Assembly (NCBI GenBank): GCA_947466165.1
Contig: CANIDW010000030.1
Coordinates: 1-9,853 of the forward strand
Reading direction: 5' to 3'
Source of the DNA: Comamonadaceae bacterium
Lineage (GTDB): Bacteria > Pseudomonadota > Gammaproteobacteria > Burkholderiales > Burkholderiaceae_C
DNA: 9,853 bases
A program made the translations under genes and the position numbers. Position 1 is the stretch's first letter; every line of letters starts with the position of its first letter. Positions 1 through 7,802 of the stretch are shown here, piece after piece. Under the pieces are notes generated by a model. That model ran no database searches. It was not told the DNA's origin and worked only from the letters and a program-made list of their open reading frames with translations.

Positions 1-1439
1 AGCATGGGCAGTGCCCGCTTGGCCACCAGCGGGCTGAGCCGGCCATAGAGCAGCCCGATCAAGCCCGGCAGCGCGCCGATACCGCCGACCAGCAAAAGTG
101 CCACCGACAGGTAGGCGCCCAGCGCGATGCCGGCCACCGGCGGCAGCAGCGCCAACAGGGCGCCGCCCAGCAGCAGGGCCAGACTCAGCCAGGCGTGGCC
201 ATGACCTGAGGGCGCCACGCCCAGGCCCTTGAGGCTTTGCGCGGGCGGCAATTGTTGGGCCGTACGCGCCGGCCACCAACCGCCCACCAAGGCCGCCACC
301 ACGCCCAGGCTGCCGTAGGTCAGCGCAGCCGCCCAGCTCCACTGCAAGACCGGCGCGATGCCGGCAAAGTAACCGCCACCCAGGTCGCCGCCCAGCAGAC
401 GCAAGGCCAATGCCGCCAGCGCTGAGCCCAGCGCCACGCCAGCGGCACTGCCCAACAGGCCCAGCAGCAGCGATTCGCACAACACCAGATGCAACCGCGT
501 AGCGCCACCCAGACCCAGCACACCCAGCAAGGCCAATTGCTGGGCGCGTTTGGCCACGCTCAGCGACAACACGGAGAACACCAAAAACGCACCCGTGAAA
601 AGCGCTACCAGCGCCAATACCGTGAGGTTGATGCGGTAAGCGCGTGAGAGCTGGCTCACGCGCTGGGCGGCGTCGCCGGGCTCGCTCCATTGCAGCTGTG
701 CCGGCCAGTCAGCGGCGCTGTGTTGGCGACGTACAAAGTCAGCCCGGTCCACCCCGGCTCGCAGCTGCAAGTCGACGCGCGTGAGTTCGCCGCCGCGGCC
801 AAACAGGTCTTGCGCTGCGCCCAGGTCCATCACCGCCAGTGGACCGCCGCCGGCGGTCACACTGCCGGCCACGCGCACTGCCAGCATGTTCAAGCCGCTT
901 TGCAATTGCACAGAGCCTGCGCCAAGCGCGTTCTGAGCCGCGGCATTGAGGAACACCGTGGCCGGTGCAAAAAAAGCAAAGCGGTCGTCGGCATCTGCCG
1001 GTCGCGGCAGTAATTCGGGCGCCAGACGGGCCAGCAGCAGGGCGTCCACCCCCAGCACCCGCAGCGACTGCCGCGTGCCGCCGGCAGCTTGCGCATAAGT
1101 GCTCAGCTCCAGCACGGGGCTGGCCACAGACACCTCCGGCAAGCTGGCGATGCGGGCGTAAAGCGATTCGTCAAACTGACCCTGCGAAGCCCGAAGCGTC
1201 AGGTCCGGCTGGCCGTTGACGGAGCGCACGGCTTGAGAAAATTCACTGAGCGCAGACGCGTTGATCAGATGCACCGACAAAGCCAGCGCCACGCCCAGCA
1301 TGACGGCCACCACCGCCGCCGCATTGCGCCAGGGGTGGTGGCGCAGCTCTTGCCATGAAAAAGTCAGCAGCAGGGCGGGCAGCACGGGGCGCTGCCTGCC
1401 GGCAGCGGGTTGTAAAAATTCAAACCAGGCCATCGGCAT
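1..1439 (-). CDS. FtsX/YbbP-like ABC transporter permease (C-terminus cut by window edge)
   Basis: The reading frame stays open from an ATG at 1439 (or 1433, giving MAWFEFLQ) down to position 1, about 477 codons with no stop, so the 3' end lies outside. The N-terminal half has the FtsX/MacB layout. There is one membrane segment at about residues 38-56 (NAAAVVAVMLGVALALS), a non-membrane domain of about 200 residues, then hydrophobic segments near 270-292, 318-345 and 366-385. Two more begin near 415 and 440, which suggests a second permease module as in YbbP-type proteins of about 800 residues. The start overlaps the end of the ATPase gene by about 14-20 nt and no clear Shine-Dalgarno is visible, so coupled translation is likely. 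In this family the permease and its ATPase move or extract lipophilic or envelope substrates; the substrate here is unknown. The family call is firm, the YbbP subtype is inferred. Confidence 0.9.
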   Translation of the reverse strand, partial: MPMAWFEFLQPAAGRQRPVLPALLLTFSWQELRHHPWRNAAAVVAVMLGVALALSVHLINASALSEFSQAVRSVNGQPDLTLRASQGQFDESLYARIASLPEVSVASPVLELSTYAQAAGGTRQSLRVLGVDALLLARLAPELLPRPADADDRFAFFAPATVFLNAAAQNALGAGSVQLQSGLNMLAVRVAGSVTAGGGPLAVMDLGAAQDLFGRGGELTRVDLQLRAGVDRADFVRRQHSAADWPAQLQWSEPGDAAQRVSQLSRAYRINLTVLALVALFTGAFLVFSVLSLSVAKRAQQLALLGVLGLGGATRLHLVLCESLLLGLLGSAAGVALGSALAALALRLLGGDLGGGYFAGIAPVLQWSWAAALTYGSLGVVAALVGGWWPARTAQQLPPAQSLKGLGVAPSGHGHAWLSLALLLGGALLALLPPVAGIALGAYLSVALLLVGGIGALPGLIGLLYGRLSPLVAKRALPM

Positions 1440-2064
1440 GCAGTTTGAGCACCCGGTCAGCGCGCGCGGCTGCGGCTTCGGAGTGCGTCACCAGCACCAG
1501 CGATGAGCCCTGCGCACGCGTTTGCGCCAGCAGCGCGTCCATCACGCGGGCGGCGGTGGCCGGGTCCAGGTTGCCGGTGGGCTCGTCGGCCAGCACCAGC
1601 GCCGGCCTGTGCACCAGCGCGCGTGCCATGGCCACACGCTGCAATTGCCCGCCCGAGAGCTGCTGCGGCAACCGCTCGCCCAGGCCGCTCAGACCGACGG
1701 CGTCCAGCATGTGCTGTACGCGTGCGTCGTCGTGCTGACCCAGCAGCAGCAAGGGCAGTCCGACGTTTTGCGCCACATCCAGATGCGGCAGCACATGAAA
1801 TGCCTGAAACACAAAACCAACATGCCGGCGCCTGAGCAGAGCGCGCTGCTCGTCATTGAGCTCGCCCAGGTTGTGGCCTTGCAGATGGACGCTGCCATGG
1901 TCCCAGCTGTCCAGCCCGGCCATGCAGTTCAGCAGCGTTGATTTGCCCACACCGGATTCACCCACGATGGCGACAAACTCGCCGGGCGCCAGACTCAGGC
2001 TGACGTTGCGAAACACCGGACTGTCGCCATAGTGTTTGGCGAGCTGCTGTATGTCAAGGCTCAT
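1420..2064 (-). CDS. ABC transporter ATP-binding protein, YbbA/LolD-like
   Basis: This 214-residue cytoplasmic ATPase powers the adjacent FtsX-like permease. All nucleotide-binding motifs are intact: Walker [10 protein letters not shown] (35-43), Q-loop Gln87 in FVFQAFH, signature LSGGQ (136-140), Walker B LVLADE (156-161) and switch His194 in LVTHS. The sequence TGNLD after Walker B is typical of the MacB/LolD/YbbA group. An upstream in-frame ATG at 2082 exists, but 2064 is preferred. It gives the usual family N-terminus (MSLDIQQL), has GGAG 7 nt upstream (2075-2072), and its ATG shares four bases with the miaA stop (ATGA, 2064-2061). The gene thus sits inside the miaA operon. It could equally be called LolD-like; the permease length favours YbbA. 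Confidence 0.94.
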   Translation of the reverse strand: MSLDIQQLAKHYGDSPVFRNVSLSLAPGEFVAIVGESGVGKSTLLNCMAGLDSWDHGSVHLQGHNLGELNDEQRALLRRRHVGFVFQAFHVLPHLDVAQNVGLPLLLLGQHDDARVQHMLDAVGLSGLGERLPQQLSGGQLQRVAMARALVHRPALVLADEPTGNLDPATAARVMDALLAQTRAQGSSLVLVTHSEAAAARADRVLKLHADGLV

Positions 2065-3071
2065 ACGCTGGCTCCGGCGCACTGCGCTGTGAGTGCCAGC
2101 ACTTGCGCCAGCGCATCGGGGGCGTCACAAGCCACCACGCGCCGTTGCGGCATGCTGCGCAGCCAGGTCAGCTGGCGCTTGGCCAGCTGGCGCGTCGCCG
2201 CGATGCCCTTCTCGCGAAAATCATGCTCGGCCTGCTGCACTTCTTTGGGGGTTTTCAGGGTGTCCAGATTGTCCAGCAGAGTCCAGGCTTGGCGGTAACC
2301 CACGCAGCGCATGGCCGGCAGATCCGGGTGCAAATCAGCCCGCGCCCGCAGACTGCGTACTTCATCAAGAAAGCCGGCCGCCAGCATGGCATCAAAACGC
2401 TGCGCAATGCGCTGGTGAAGCCAGGCACGATTGTCCGGTTCCAGGCTGATCAGCAGGCCGGCGGGCGCTGTGTCAGCCTCCATCGCAGGCTGGGTTTGCG
2501 CGATGCGCCTTTGAAAAAAAGACATCGGCTGGCCAGACGCTCGAAACACCTCCAGCGCACGCGAAATACGCTGCGAGTCCTGCGGTTGTAAACGTGCGGC
2601 AGTCAGCGGGTCGACACGCGCCAACTCGGCATGCAGCGCGGGCCAGCCCTGGGCCGCGGCCTGCTCGGCCAGCTCGGCCCGCAGCGCCGGGCTGGCCGTC
2701 GGCATATCGTCCAGACCATCCCACAATGCCTTGAAGTACAGCATGGTGCCACCTACCAGTAGAGGGAGCCTGCCGCGACTGCGAATATCCGTCATCAAAA
2801 CCCGGGCGTCGCGCACAAAATCGGCCGCGCTGTAAGCCTTGAGCGGGTCACGGATATTGATCAGGTGATGCGGCACGGCCGCCAGCTCGTCTGCGCTGGG
2901 TTTGGCCGTGCCGATGTCCATGCCGCGGTAAACCAGTGCTGAGTCCACGCTGATGATCTCGACCGCCTGCTGCTGCGCAATGGCCAGCGCTGCGGCTGTT
3001 TTACCGGCTGCCGTGGGACCGGCCAGGGCCAGGAAAGCCGGCAAGTCAGCGGGCAGGGCGCTGCTGTTCAT
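2061..3071 (-). CDS. miaA: tRNA dimethylallyltransferase MiaA
   Basis: MiaA transfers a dimethylallyl group to N6 of adenosine 37, next to the anticodon of tRNAs reading UNN codons. This is the first step towards ms2i6A. The 336-residue protein is close to the usual length (about 310-320) and complete. It has a P-loop GPTAAGKT (18-25), the hallmark [18 protein letters not shown] with Asp43 and Ser44 (41-58), [38 protein letters not shown] and the C-terminal [14 protein letters not shown]. The frame is open well upstream (to 3518), but that part is antiparallel coding shadow inside the transporter gene. The ATG at 3071 fits the family N-terminus and overlaps the transporter stop as ATGA (3071-3068). 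In many proteobacteria miaA follows mutL; here the gene before it is an efflux transporter. Confidence 0.98.
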   Translation of the reverse strand: MNSSALPADLPAFLALAGPTAAGKTAAALAIAQQQAVEIISVDSALVYRGMDIGTAKPSADELAAVPHHLINIRDPLKAYSAADFVRDARVLMTDIRSRGRLPLLVGGTMLYFKALWDGLDDMPTASPALRAELAEQAAAQGWPALHAELARVDPLTAARLQPQDSQRISRALEVFRASGQPMSFFQRRIAQTQPAMEADTAPAGLLISLEPDNRAWLHQRIAQRFDAMLAAGFLDEVRSLRARADLHPDLPAMRCVGYRQAWTLLDNLDTLKTPKEVQQAEHDFREKGIAATRQLAKRQLTWLRSMPQRRVVACDAPDALAQVLALTAQCAGASV

Positions 3072-4333
3072 GACACGCAATCCGGGGCGACCGGGCTGCT
3101 GCGGCCATAGCGCCGCACCACGGTCCAGGCGGTCAGGGCCAGCACAACGCTCCAGGCGGCCACCCCATAAGTCAGCGGCCGTGCGCTGCCGTCCATGTGC
3201 GTGCCCAGCCAAGTGCCAATGAAAAAGGCCGCCAGCATCATCAAAAAACCATTGAGCGCGGCGGCAGTGCCGGCGGCTTCGGGGAAGGGCCCGACTGCAC
3301 CGCTCTGACCGCAGGGTTGGTGCACGCCGTGCCCCAGCATGTAAAGCGCAAAAGGCACACACAAGGACCAGACGTTTTGAATGCCGTACCAGGCCAGAGC
3401 GGCCATCAGCACGCCGGCTGACAGGCTCAAACCAGCGGCCAAGGCGGCGGCATTTTGCACACCATAGCGTGTGAGCAAACGGCGACACAAAAAAGTACCG
3501 AGTAAATAGGCAAAGCACATCAAAAACAGCACCATGCCAAACTGTATTTTGGACAGACCCAGCACCTGGATAAAGACAAAGGGCGAGGTCGCCAGAAACG
3601 TGAACAAGCCGCCGTAAGACGCCACGGACAGCGATGAATAAGCTAAAAAAGTCGGGTTGCGCAGAATCACTGTCCAGGTGCGCACCAGTGATCGGGCATG
3701 CAACGCCTGCGGGTTGGGCTGCGCCAGGGTTTCTTTAAAACGCCACAGTACCAGCGCCAGTGTGCCCGCCGATAAGAGGGCCGGCACCAGCAATGTCATG
3801 CGCCAGCCTGACAGATCAGACACCAGGCTGCCCACCGGCGGAGCCAGGCAGGCCAGCACACCCAGCCCGCTGAGGCCCTTGGACATGATGCGAGCGCCTT
3901 CGGTGGGCGCGTAGAGGTCGCGCACGATGGCGCGTGCACACACCACCACCGCGCCCATGGCCGCGCCTTGCAGCGCGCGCCAGACAATCAGCCACAGCAT
4001 AGAAGGCGCCTGGGTGCTGGCCAGGGCGGCCAGGGTGTAGGCCAGCAAGCCGGTCAGCAGCACAGGGCGGCGGCCGAAGCGGTCGGACAAAGGCCCCCAG
4101 AACAGCTGCGAGCAACCAAAAGCCAGCAGCAGGGCACTCAAGGTGTACTGGGCCTGCCACATCGGGGCCGCAAAACTGGCTGACAGCGAGGGCAGGGCCG
4201 GTAAATACAAGTCGGTCGTCACCGGCTGAATGCCCAGTGTGAGCGCCAGGATCAGCACGATCAGTCCGGCGGGCATGCCTGCCTGGGCGGCGTTGAAAGA
4301 CAGTGGCAAAGGGGAAGTCTGACTTGAAGGCAT
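3068..4333 (-). CDS. Bcr/CflA family multidrug efflux MFS transporter
   Basis: A 421-residue inner-membrane protein of the major facilitator superfamily, DHA1 branch, expected to export small molecules by proton antiport. Diagnostic features are DLYLPALP (41-48) in the first membrane segment, MFS motif [12 protein letters not shown] (80-90) in the loop between segments 2 and 3, the Arg-containing WRALQG region (118-123), and the Bcr-like [10 protein letters not shown] near the end (354-363). Hydrophobic segments fit twelve crossings. The start at 4333 gives a 20-residue polar lead; a second ATG at residue 20 (4276) directly before the first membrane segment is a possible alternative, since neither has a strong Shine-Dalgarno. 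The stop overlaps miaA by 4 nt, so this is probably the first gene of the operon. Substrate unknown; bicyclomycin or sulfonamide resistance is only a family precedent. Confidence 0.95.
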   Translation of the reverse strand: MPSSQTSPLPLSFNAAQAGMPAGLIVLILALTLGIQPVTTDLYLPALPSLSASFAAPMWQAQYTLSALLLAFGCSQLFWGPLSDRFGRRPVLLTGLLAYTLAALASTQAPSMLWLIVWRALQGAAMGAVVVCARAIVRDLYAPTEGARIMSKGLSGLGVLACLAPPVGSLVSDLSGWRMTLLVPALLSAGTLALVLWRFKETLAQPNPQALHARSLVRTWTVILRNPTFLAYSSLSVASYGGLFTFLATSPFVFIQVLGLSKIQFGMVLFLMCFAYLLGTFLCRRLLTRYGVQNAAALAAGLSLSAGVLMAALAWYGIQNVWSLCVPFALYMLGHGVHQPCGQSGAVGPFPEAAGTAAALNGFLMMLAAFFIGTWLGTHMDGSARPLTYGVAAWSVVLALTAWTVVRRYGRSSPVAPDCVS

Positions 4334-4378
4334 CCCGACGAGCGTATCAGGATTTGCAGTAGCAGAGCAGCACGCCGG

Positions 4379-4540
4379 TCATGCGCTGATGACCTGGTGA
4401 CTACCGATGGTTCGAAATCATTCGGCCCCAATGCTGTAGCCGGTTTCACGCTTGAGCTGAACATCCGGCCGCAGGCCCTGAAGGGAAAGGACATCAACTG
4501 GAAACTCAATGATTCGCCGATTTCTAAAGCTGCTGTGTAG
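4379..4540 (+). pseudogene. Probable 3' remnant of an unidentified gene
   Basis: The plus frame ending at TAG 4538-4540 reads like genuine protein: about 54 residues with a balanced, soluble composition and alternating beta-type pattern, including DLVTTDGSKSFGPN, AVAGFTLELNIRP and KGKDINWKLNDSPISKAAV. No ATG precedes it in frame, and the frame closes at a TGA (4325-4327) just inside the 5' end of the oppositely oriented transporter gene. This suggests a gene whose 5' part was lost by deletion or rearrangement. I do not recognise the family. It could also be a chance open frame, but its composition contrasts with the arginine/proline-rich shadows typical of this genome. Confidence 0.35.
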
Positions 4541-4710
4541 ACCTGCGTGTGGCAGGCGCGGCTAGGCGCAAATCGCGCTGGCAGGAGGGGTGTGTTTTGA
4601 AGAGTTAGAGCGGCCTGCAAGGGGGGGGCGGGGGTTTTAGGCGAGTTTTCTGAGGGTTTTTACGCGGTTTGTCGGTTGAGCAAAGGTGCCACACTGGTGT
4701 TGAGGTAATT

Positions 4711-4718
4711 GGAATTCC
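4711..4718. promoter_or_regulatory. Palindrome GGAATTCC upstream of the SDR gene (possible operator)
   Basis: A perfect 8-bp palindrome lies 37 bp before the SDR start codon, in an A/T-richer patch of an otherwise G-rich leader. A second, imperfect dyad (ACAC-TG-GTGT, 4691-4700) lies just upstream. Sugar-acid operons are often controlled by IclR, GntR or LysR regulators that bind short dyads, but no regulator gene is in the window, so the assignment rests on position and symmetry only. Confidence 0.2.
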
Positions 4719-4742
4719 TATCCACCATGCCGCAACCGCTTT

Positions 4743-4748
4743 GAAAGG
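4743..4748 (+). promoter_or_regulatory. Ribosome binding site of the SDR gene
   Basis: GAAAGG with a 6-nt spacer before ATG 4755. It supports this start, which also gives a normal SDR N-terminus. Confidence 0.6.
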
Positions 4749-4754
4749 CTTGGG

Positions 4755-5507
4755 ATGAACACTATCGATTTGAAAGGCCGCGTTGCGGTTATCACCGGCG
4801 GCGCACAAGGTATCGGCTACGCCACCAGCGAACGCATGTTGCGCTCTGGTGCCAGTGTGGTCATGTGGGACATTGATGCTGCCAAGTTAGAAGAGGCCAA
4901 AGCTTCGTTGAGCAAACTTGGCAAGGTCAGTGGTTACGTAGTCGAGCTCACATCTGATGCTGCGGTGGGTGCCACCACAGCACAAACCATCAAAGACAGC
5001 GGGCACATCGACATCCTGGTAAACAACGCTGGCATTACCGGCGGCAACGGCACCACATGGGACCTAGACCCTGAAGTGTGGAAGCGCGTCATCGATGTGA
5101 ACTTGATGGGCCCTTATTACACCTGCCGCCACGTCACGCCTCATATGGTCTCGCGTGGATGGGGGCGCATTGTGAACATCGCATCTGTCGCTGGCAAAGA
5201 AGGCAACCCCAATGCAAGCCATTACAGCGTATCAAAAGCAGGTGTGATTGCGTTAACCAAATCATTGGCCAAAGAAGTCGCGACAAAAGGTGTATTGGTC
5301 AACGCGGTAGCGCCTGCTGCCGCCAAGACTGCCATGTTTGCCACCATGGCGCAAACGCATATCGATTACATGCTGAGCAAAATTCCGATGGGGCGTTTTG
5401 TAGAAGTTGATGAAATTGCAGCCATGGTCAGCTGGTTATCCAGCGAAGACTGCTCGTTTACGACGGGTTCGGTGTTTGATATTACTGGCGGCCGGTCAAC
5501 CTATTGA
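4755..5507 (+). CDS. SDR-family NAD(P)-dependent oxidoreductase
   Basis: A 250-residue classical short-chain dehydrogenase/reductase, the usual length for the family. It has the cofactor motif TGGAQGIG (14-21), NNAG (90-93), Asn116, and the catalytic Ser144, Tyr157 and Lys161 in YSVSK. Asp39 at the end of the second strand (VVMWDID) favours NAD(H) over NADP(H), which fits an oxidative, catabolic role. The protein ends with the usual TGSVFDITGGRSTY. It is the first gene of the plus-strand cassette and lies 133 bp before the Bug receptor. Next to two mandelate racemase-like enzymes, a plausible job is oxidation of a sugar, sugar acid or 2-keto-3-deoxy acid hydroxyl, as in known non-phosphorylative sugar acid pathways. 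FabG-like annotation would be a default; a role in fatty acid synthesis is unlikely in this setting. Substrate not determinable from sequence. Confidence 0.95.
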   Translation: MNTIDLKGRVAVITGGAQGIGYATSERMLRSGASVVMWDIDAAKLEEAKASLSKLGKVSGYVVELTSDAAVGATTAQTIKDSGHIDILVNNAGITGGNGTTWDLDPEVWKRVIDVNLMGPYYTCRHVTPHMVSRGWGRIVNIASVAGKEGNPNASHYSVSKAGVIALTKSLAKEVATKGVLVNAVAPAAAKTAMFATMAQTHIDYMLSKIPMGRFVEVDEIAAMVSWLSSEDCSFTTGSVFDITGGRSTY

Positions 5508-5628
5508 CGCCCTGATAACCAAGCCCTGAATGCTGTGGCAACTTGTTGTGTATTTGAAATGTCTATTTCTTAGCTTGGGTGGATGGGGGGAGTCATCCCT
5601 TTAATCCGCTGCTTTTCAATCTGATCAG

Positions 5629-5634
5629 AAGGAG
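5629..5634 (+). promoter_or_regulatory. Strong ribosome binding site deciding a GTG start
   Basis: AAGGAG followed by a 6-nt A/T spacer places initiation at GTG 5641. No ATG at the right distance competes, and the GTG gives a complete signal peptide. The best Shine-Dalgarno of the cassette thus belongs to the transport receptor. Confidence 0.8.
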
Positions 5635-5640
5635 TTAATT

Positions 5641-6603
5641 GTGCTGAATCTTCTCAAAGCATTCTTTCTCGCCATCACATTTGCTGCAGTTTCTGCCCAT
5701 GCCCAACCCTATCCGAACAAGATCATCAAGATCGTCATTCCCTACCCGCCCGGGGGTGCAACCGATATCGTGGGTAGATATATTGGCCAAAAACTTCAGG
5801 AAGTGCTGAACACGCCGGTCATCATCGACAACAAGCCAGGTGCCGGAACGAATATTGGCACAGAAGGAGTGGCGAAGGCGAGCCCCGACGGCTACACATT
5901 GCTACTTGGCTCTTTTGCCAACGGCGTGAACAAGTCTCTGTTTAAAAATATGTCATTCGATCCCACCAAGGATCTCGTTGGGGTTTCGCTCATATCGCTC
6001 GGATCCATCATCATGACCGTACCACCGGATTTTCCGGCCAATACGGTTCAAGAGTTCATTGCTATCGCAAAAGCTCAGCCTGGAAAACTTAACTACGGTG
6101 TCGGTGGGGCGGGCAGTTCTGCGCACCTGGCGGGTGAGTTGTTCAAGTCGATTACGGGAACTGCCATTGAATCAATTCAGTACAAAGGGGGTGCAGCCGC
6201 CTTGCAAGATTTGATGGCCGGCCGCGTACAGTTGATTTTTGACAATCCGCAGATCCTGATTCCGCTGGCAAAGGCAGGTAAATTGAAACTTCTGGCAGTC
6301 ACTGGCAAAGACCGCGCAGCCTACCAGCCTTCATTGCCCACATTGATTGAATCGGGCGTCAAGGGCTTTGAAATTTATTCTTGGTACGGCCTTCTGGCCC
6401 CCGCCAAAACCCCGGTAGAGGTAGTCACAGTGATTGAGAACGCCATGGCAAAAATCATGGCCATGCCCGATGTCAAAGCCAAATTCAGTGACTTAGGAAT
6501 CGTGCCTATTGGAAGCAATGCAAAGGTGATGAACGAGTTCTTTCTTGAGGAAAATCGGAAATGGGAAAAGATCGTTAGAGAAGGAAAGATTCAGGTTGAA
6601 TGA
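5641..6603 (+). CDS. Bug/TctC-type periplasmic substrate-binding protein
   Basis: A 320-residue exported receptor of the tripartite tricarboxylate transporter (TTT) family, which binds carboxylates in the periplasm. It starts at GTG. The N-terminus is a clear signal peptide: Lys6, hydrophobic stretch 7-18, and probable cleavage after Ala-His-Ala at residue 21. Family signatures follow: IVIPYPPGGATD (31-42), IIDNKPGAGTNIG (61-73), PDGYTLLL (82-89), LNYGVGGAGSSAHLAGELF, QYKGGAAALQDLMAGRVQ and GLLAPAKTP. Length and motif order are normal and complete. No TctA or TctB gene is present, as is common for the many Bug paralogues of Burkholderiales, so it probably relies on a membrane unit encoded elsewhere, or acts as a sensor. 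Its place between an SDR and two enolase-superfamily enzymes suggests its ligand is the acid that they degrade. Confidence 0.96.
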   Translation: MLNLLKAFFLAITFAAVSAHAQPYPNKIIKIVIPYPPGGATDIVGRYIGQKLQEVLNTPVIIDNKPGAGTNIGTEGVAKASPDGYTLLLGSFANGVNKSLFKNMSFDPTKDLVGVSLISLGSIIMTVPPDFPANTVQEFIAIAKAQPGKLNYGVGGAGSSAHLAGELFKSITGTAIESIQYKGGAAALQDLMAGRVQLIFDNPQILIPLAKAGKLKLLAVTGKDRAAYQPSLPTLIESGVKGFEIYSWYGLLAPAKTPVEVVTVIENAMAKIMAMPDVKAKFSDLGIVPIGSNAKVMNEFFLEENRKWEKIVREGKIQVE

Positions 6604-6686
6604 ATCTGTATGACGAGCCAGAAGAAATTAAGTGAGTCGTCGCCTGGCTTAGGCTTTGAGCCCATTCCTAACTGCGCCCGGCAGCC

Positions 6687-7802
6687 ATGAAAATCACTGA
6701 ACTAGACGTAACAGTATTTGCGTGGGACGATATCCCTGCTGCGCGATATGGCAATGCCAACCCGGTCACCACCTCACGAGGGGAGATCGGACTTTTACGA
6801 ATCGCGACTGACGAGGGCTTGGAAGGCCACGCATTTCTCGGCTCATCATTTCGCAGCGTCTATCTTGATGTCACATCCCTCGTACGACATTTGAAGCCAG
6901 AGGTGATTGGCTCAAACCCGCTGGACCGCGAACGCATTCATCGAAAACTGATAGCCAAGACACGCGCGACAACGCTTCGCGCAATAGGTGCCATTGATGT
7001 CGCAATCTGGGACTTGTGCGGCAAGATTGCAGGGCTCCCGCTGCATCAAATGATGGGCTCCTACCGCAGCCGCGTGCCCGCCTATGCAAGTTCATCGACG
7101 CTTGGCGATAAATCAGCCTATGTGGACAGTGTGCTGGCCATGAAGGAAGCTGGTTTCAAAGCTTACAAGATCCATCCGCCGGCCAATCTCGCTGACTGCA
7201 TTGATGTTTGCCGCAAAGTCCGGGCCGCCGCCGGAGACGACATGGTGCTCATGGTCGACCCGGCAGGCGCGTTTGATTACCCGCAGGCTCTGCGCCTTGG
7301 GCGTATTTTGGAAGAGCTGAACTTCCACTGGTACGAGGACCCTCTGAGCGAATCGGATATCTACAACTACGTTAAATTACGCCAGAAATTAGACATACCG
7401 ATTCTGGCGACCGAATACTCCCCGGGCGGATTTGAGGCCTACGCGCCTTGGATCATGGCCCAGGCCACAGACTACTTGCGCGCTGATGTGGCTATCAAGG
7501 GTGGTCTTACTCCAGTGATGAAAACCGCCCATCTTGCCGAGGCATTCCAGATGAATCTGGAGGTACACCATGGTGGAAACTCACTGAACAACGTGGCTAA
7601 CTTGCACGCCATCATGGCCATCAAAAACTGCGAGTATTTCGAGGTGCTTTTGCCAAACGGAGCACAAAAGTATGGTCTGATCGAAGACATCCAACTCGAC
7701 AGCGACGGGTATATAAATATCGCACCTTTTGACCATCCGGGCTTGGGAGCTCAGATAGATTTCGACCTCATTCGGCATAAAACACTTGAAATTCTTCGCT
7801 GA
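6687..7802 (+). CDS. Mandelate racemase/muconate lactonizing-type enolase superfamily enzyme (first copy)
   Basis: A 371-residue enzyme expected to abstract the proton alpha to a carboxylate, usually for dehydration or epimerisation of a sugar acid. The N-terminal capping domain (about 1-125) is followed by the barrel. The base motif on strand 2 is Lys161-Ile-His163 (YKIHP), a K-x-H in place of the usual K-x-K. Predicted Mg2+ ligands are Asp191 (MVDPAG), Glu217 (YEDP) and Glu243 (ATEYSPGG). The His-Asp dyad is Asp267 (RADVAIKGG) with His294 or His295 (EVHHGG), and Glu319 (YFEV) closes the site. All key positions are filled, so it should be active. It lies 83 bp after the Bug gene; that gap has an AGCCAG/CTGGCT inverted repeat, and only a weak Shine-Dalgarno precedes ATG 6687. 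Dehydratase versus epimerase, and substrate, cannot be told from sequence. Confidence 0.93.
   Translation: MKITELDVTVFAWDDIPAARYGNANPVTTSRGEIGLLRIATDEGLEGHAFLGSSFRSVYLDVTSLVRHLKPEVIGSNPLDRERIHRKLIAKTRATTLRAIGAIDVAIWDLCGKIAGLPLHQMMGSYRSRVPAYASSSTLGDKSAYVDSVLAMKEAGFKAYKIHPPANLADCIDVCRKVRAAAGDDMVLMVDPAGAFDYPQALRLGRILEELNFHWYEDPLSESDIYNYVKLRQKLDIPILATEYSPGGFEAYAPWIMAQATDYLRADVAIKGGLTPVMKTAHLAEAFQMNLEVHHGGNSLNNVANLHAIMAIKNCEYFEVLLPNGAQKYGLIEDIQLDSDGYINIAPFDHPGLGAQIDFDLIRHKTLEILR

Larger units (their letters stand above)
4334..4754. other. Gene-poor junction between divergent transcription units
   Basis: This 421-bp stretch separates the minus-strand transporter operon from the plus-strand catabolic cassette. 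It must hold the promoters of both, but I find no convincing -35/-10 pair. It contains a plus-strand coding remnant (4379-4540), a short GC-rich segment (4541-4620) with complementary GCGCG/CGCGC arms, a G-run followed by a G/T-rich tract (4621-4675), and a GGAATTCC palindrome (4711-4718). The frames open across it on the minus strand show no family features. Confidence 0.7.

Noticed and set aside
1503..1941. Several plus-strand frames of 80-160 codons opposite the ABC ATPase and miaA genes
   Set aside because: They are complements of strongly supported minus-strand genes, rich in Arg/Ala/Pro/Gln as expected for shadows in GC-rich DNA.
3072..3518. Upstream extension of the miaA reading frame by 149 codons
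   Set aside because: It is antiparallel-free but out-of-frame shadow of the transporter's C-terminal coding region on the same strand; its cysteine/arginine-rich composition lacks MiaA features and the ATG at 3071 starts right before the P-loop region.
4400..4430. tRNA-like T-arm (GGTTCGAAATC followed by CGGCCCCA), possibly a tRNA end or attachment site
   Set aside because: The conserved C after the loop is missing, the stem needs G-U pairs, no matching GGGGCCG acceptor strand or D arm lies at the right distance, and no integrase is present. It reads better as part of the coding remnant.
4261..4620. Minus-strand 119-codon open frame
   Set aside because: It overlaps the transporter start in another frame and the plus-strand remnant; serine/arginine/leucine-rich composition with no recognisable motif and no ribosome binding site.
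5581..5598. GGATG/CATCC hairpin after the SDR gene as a terminator
   Set aside because: Only a 5-bp stem with a G-rich 8-nt loop and no real T-run; too weak for an intrinsic terminator.
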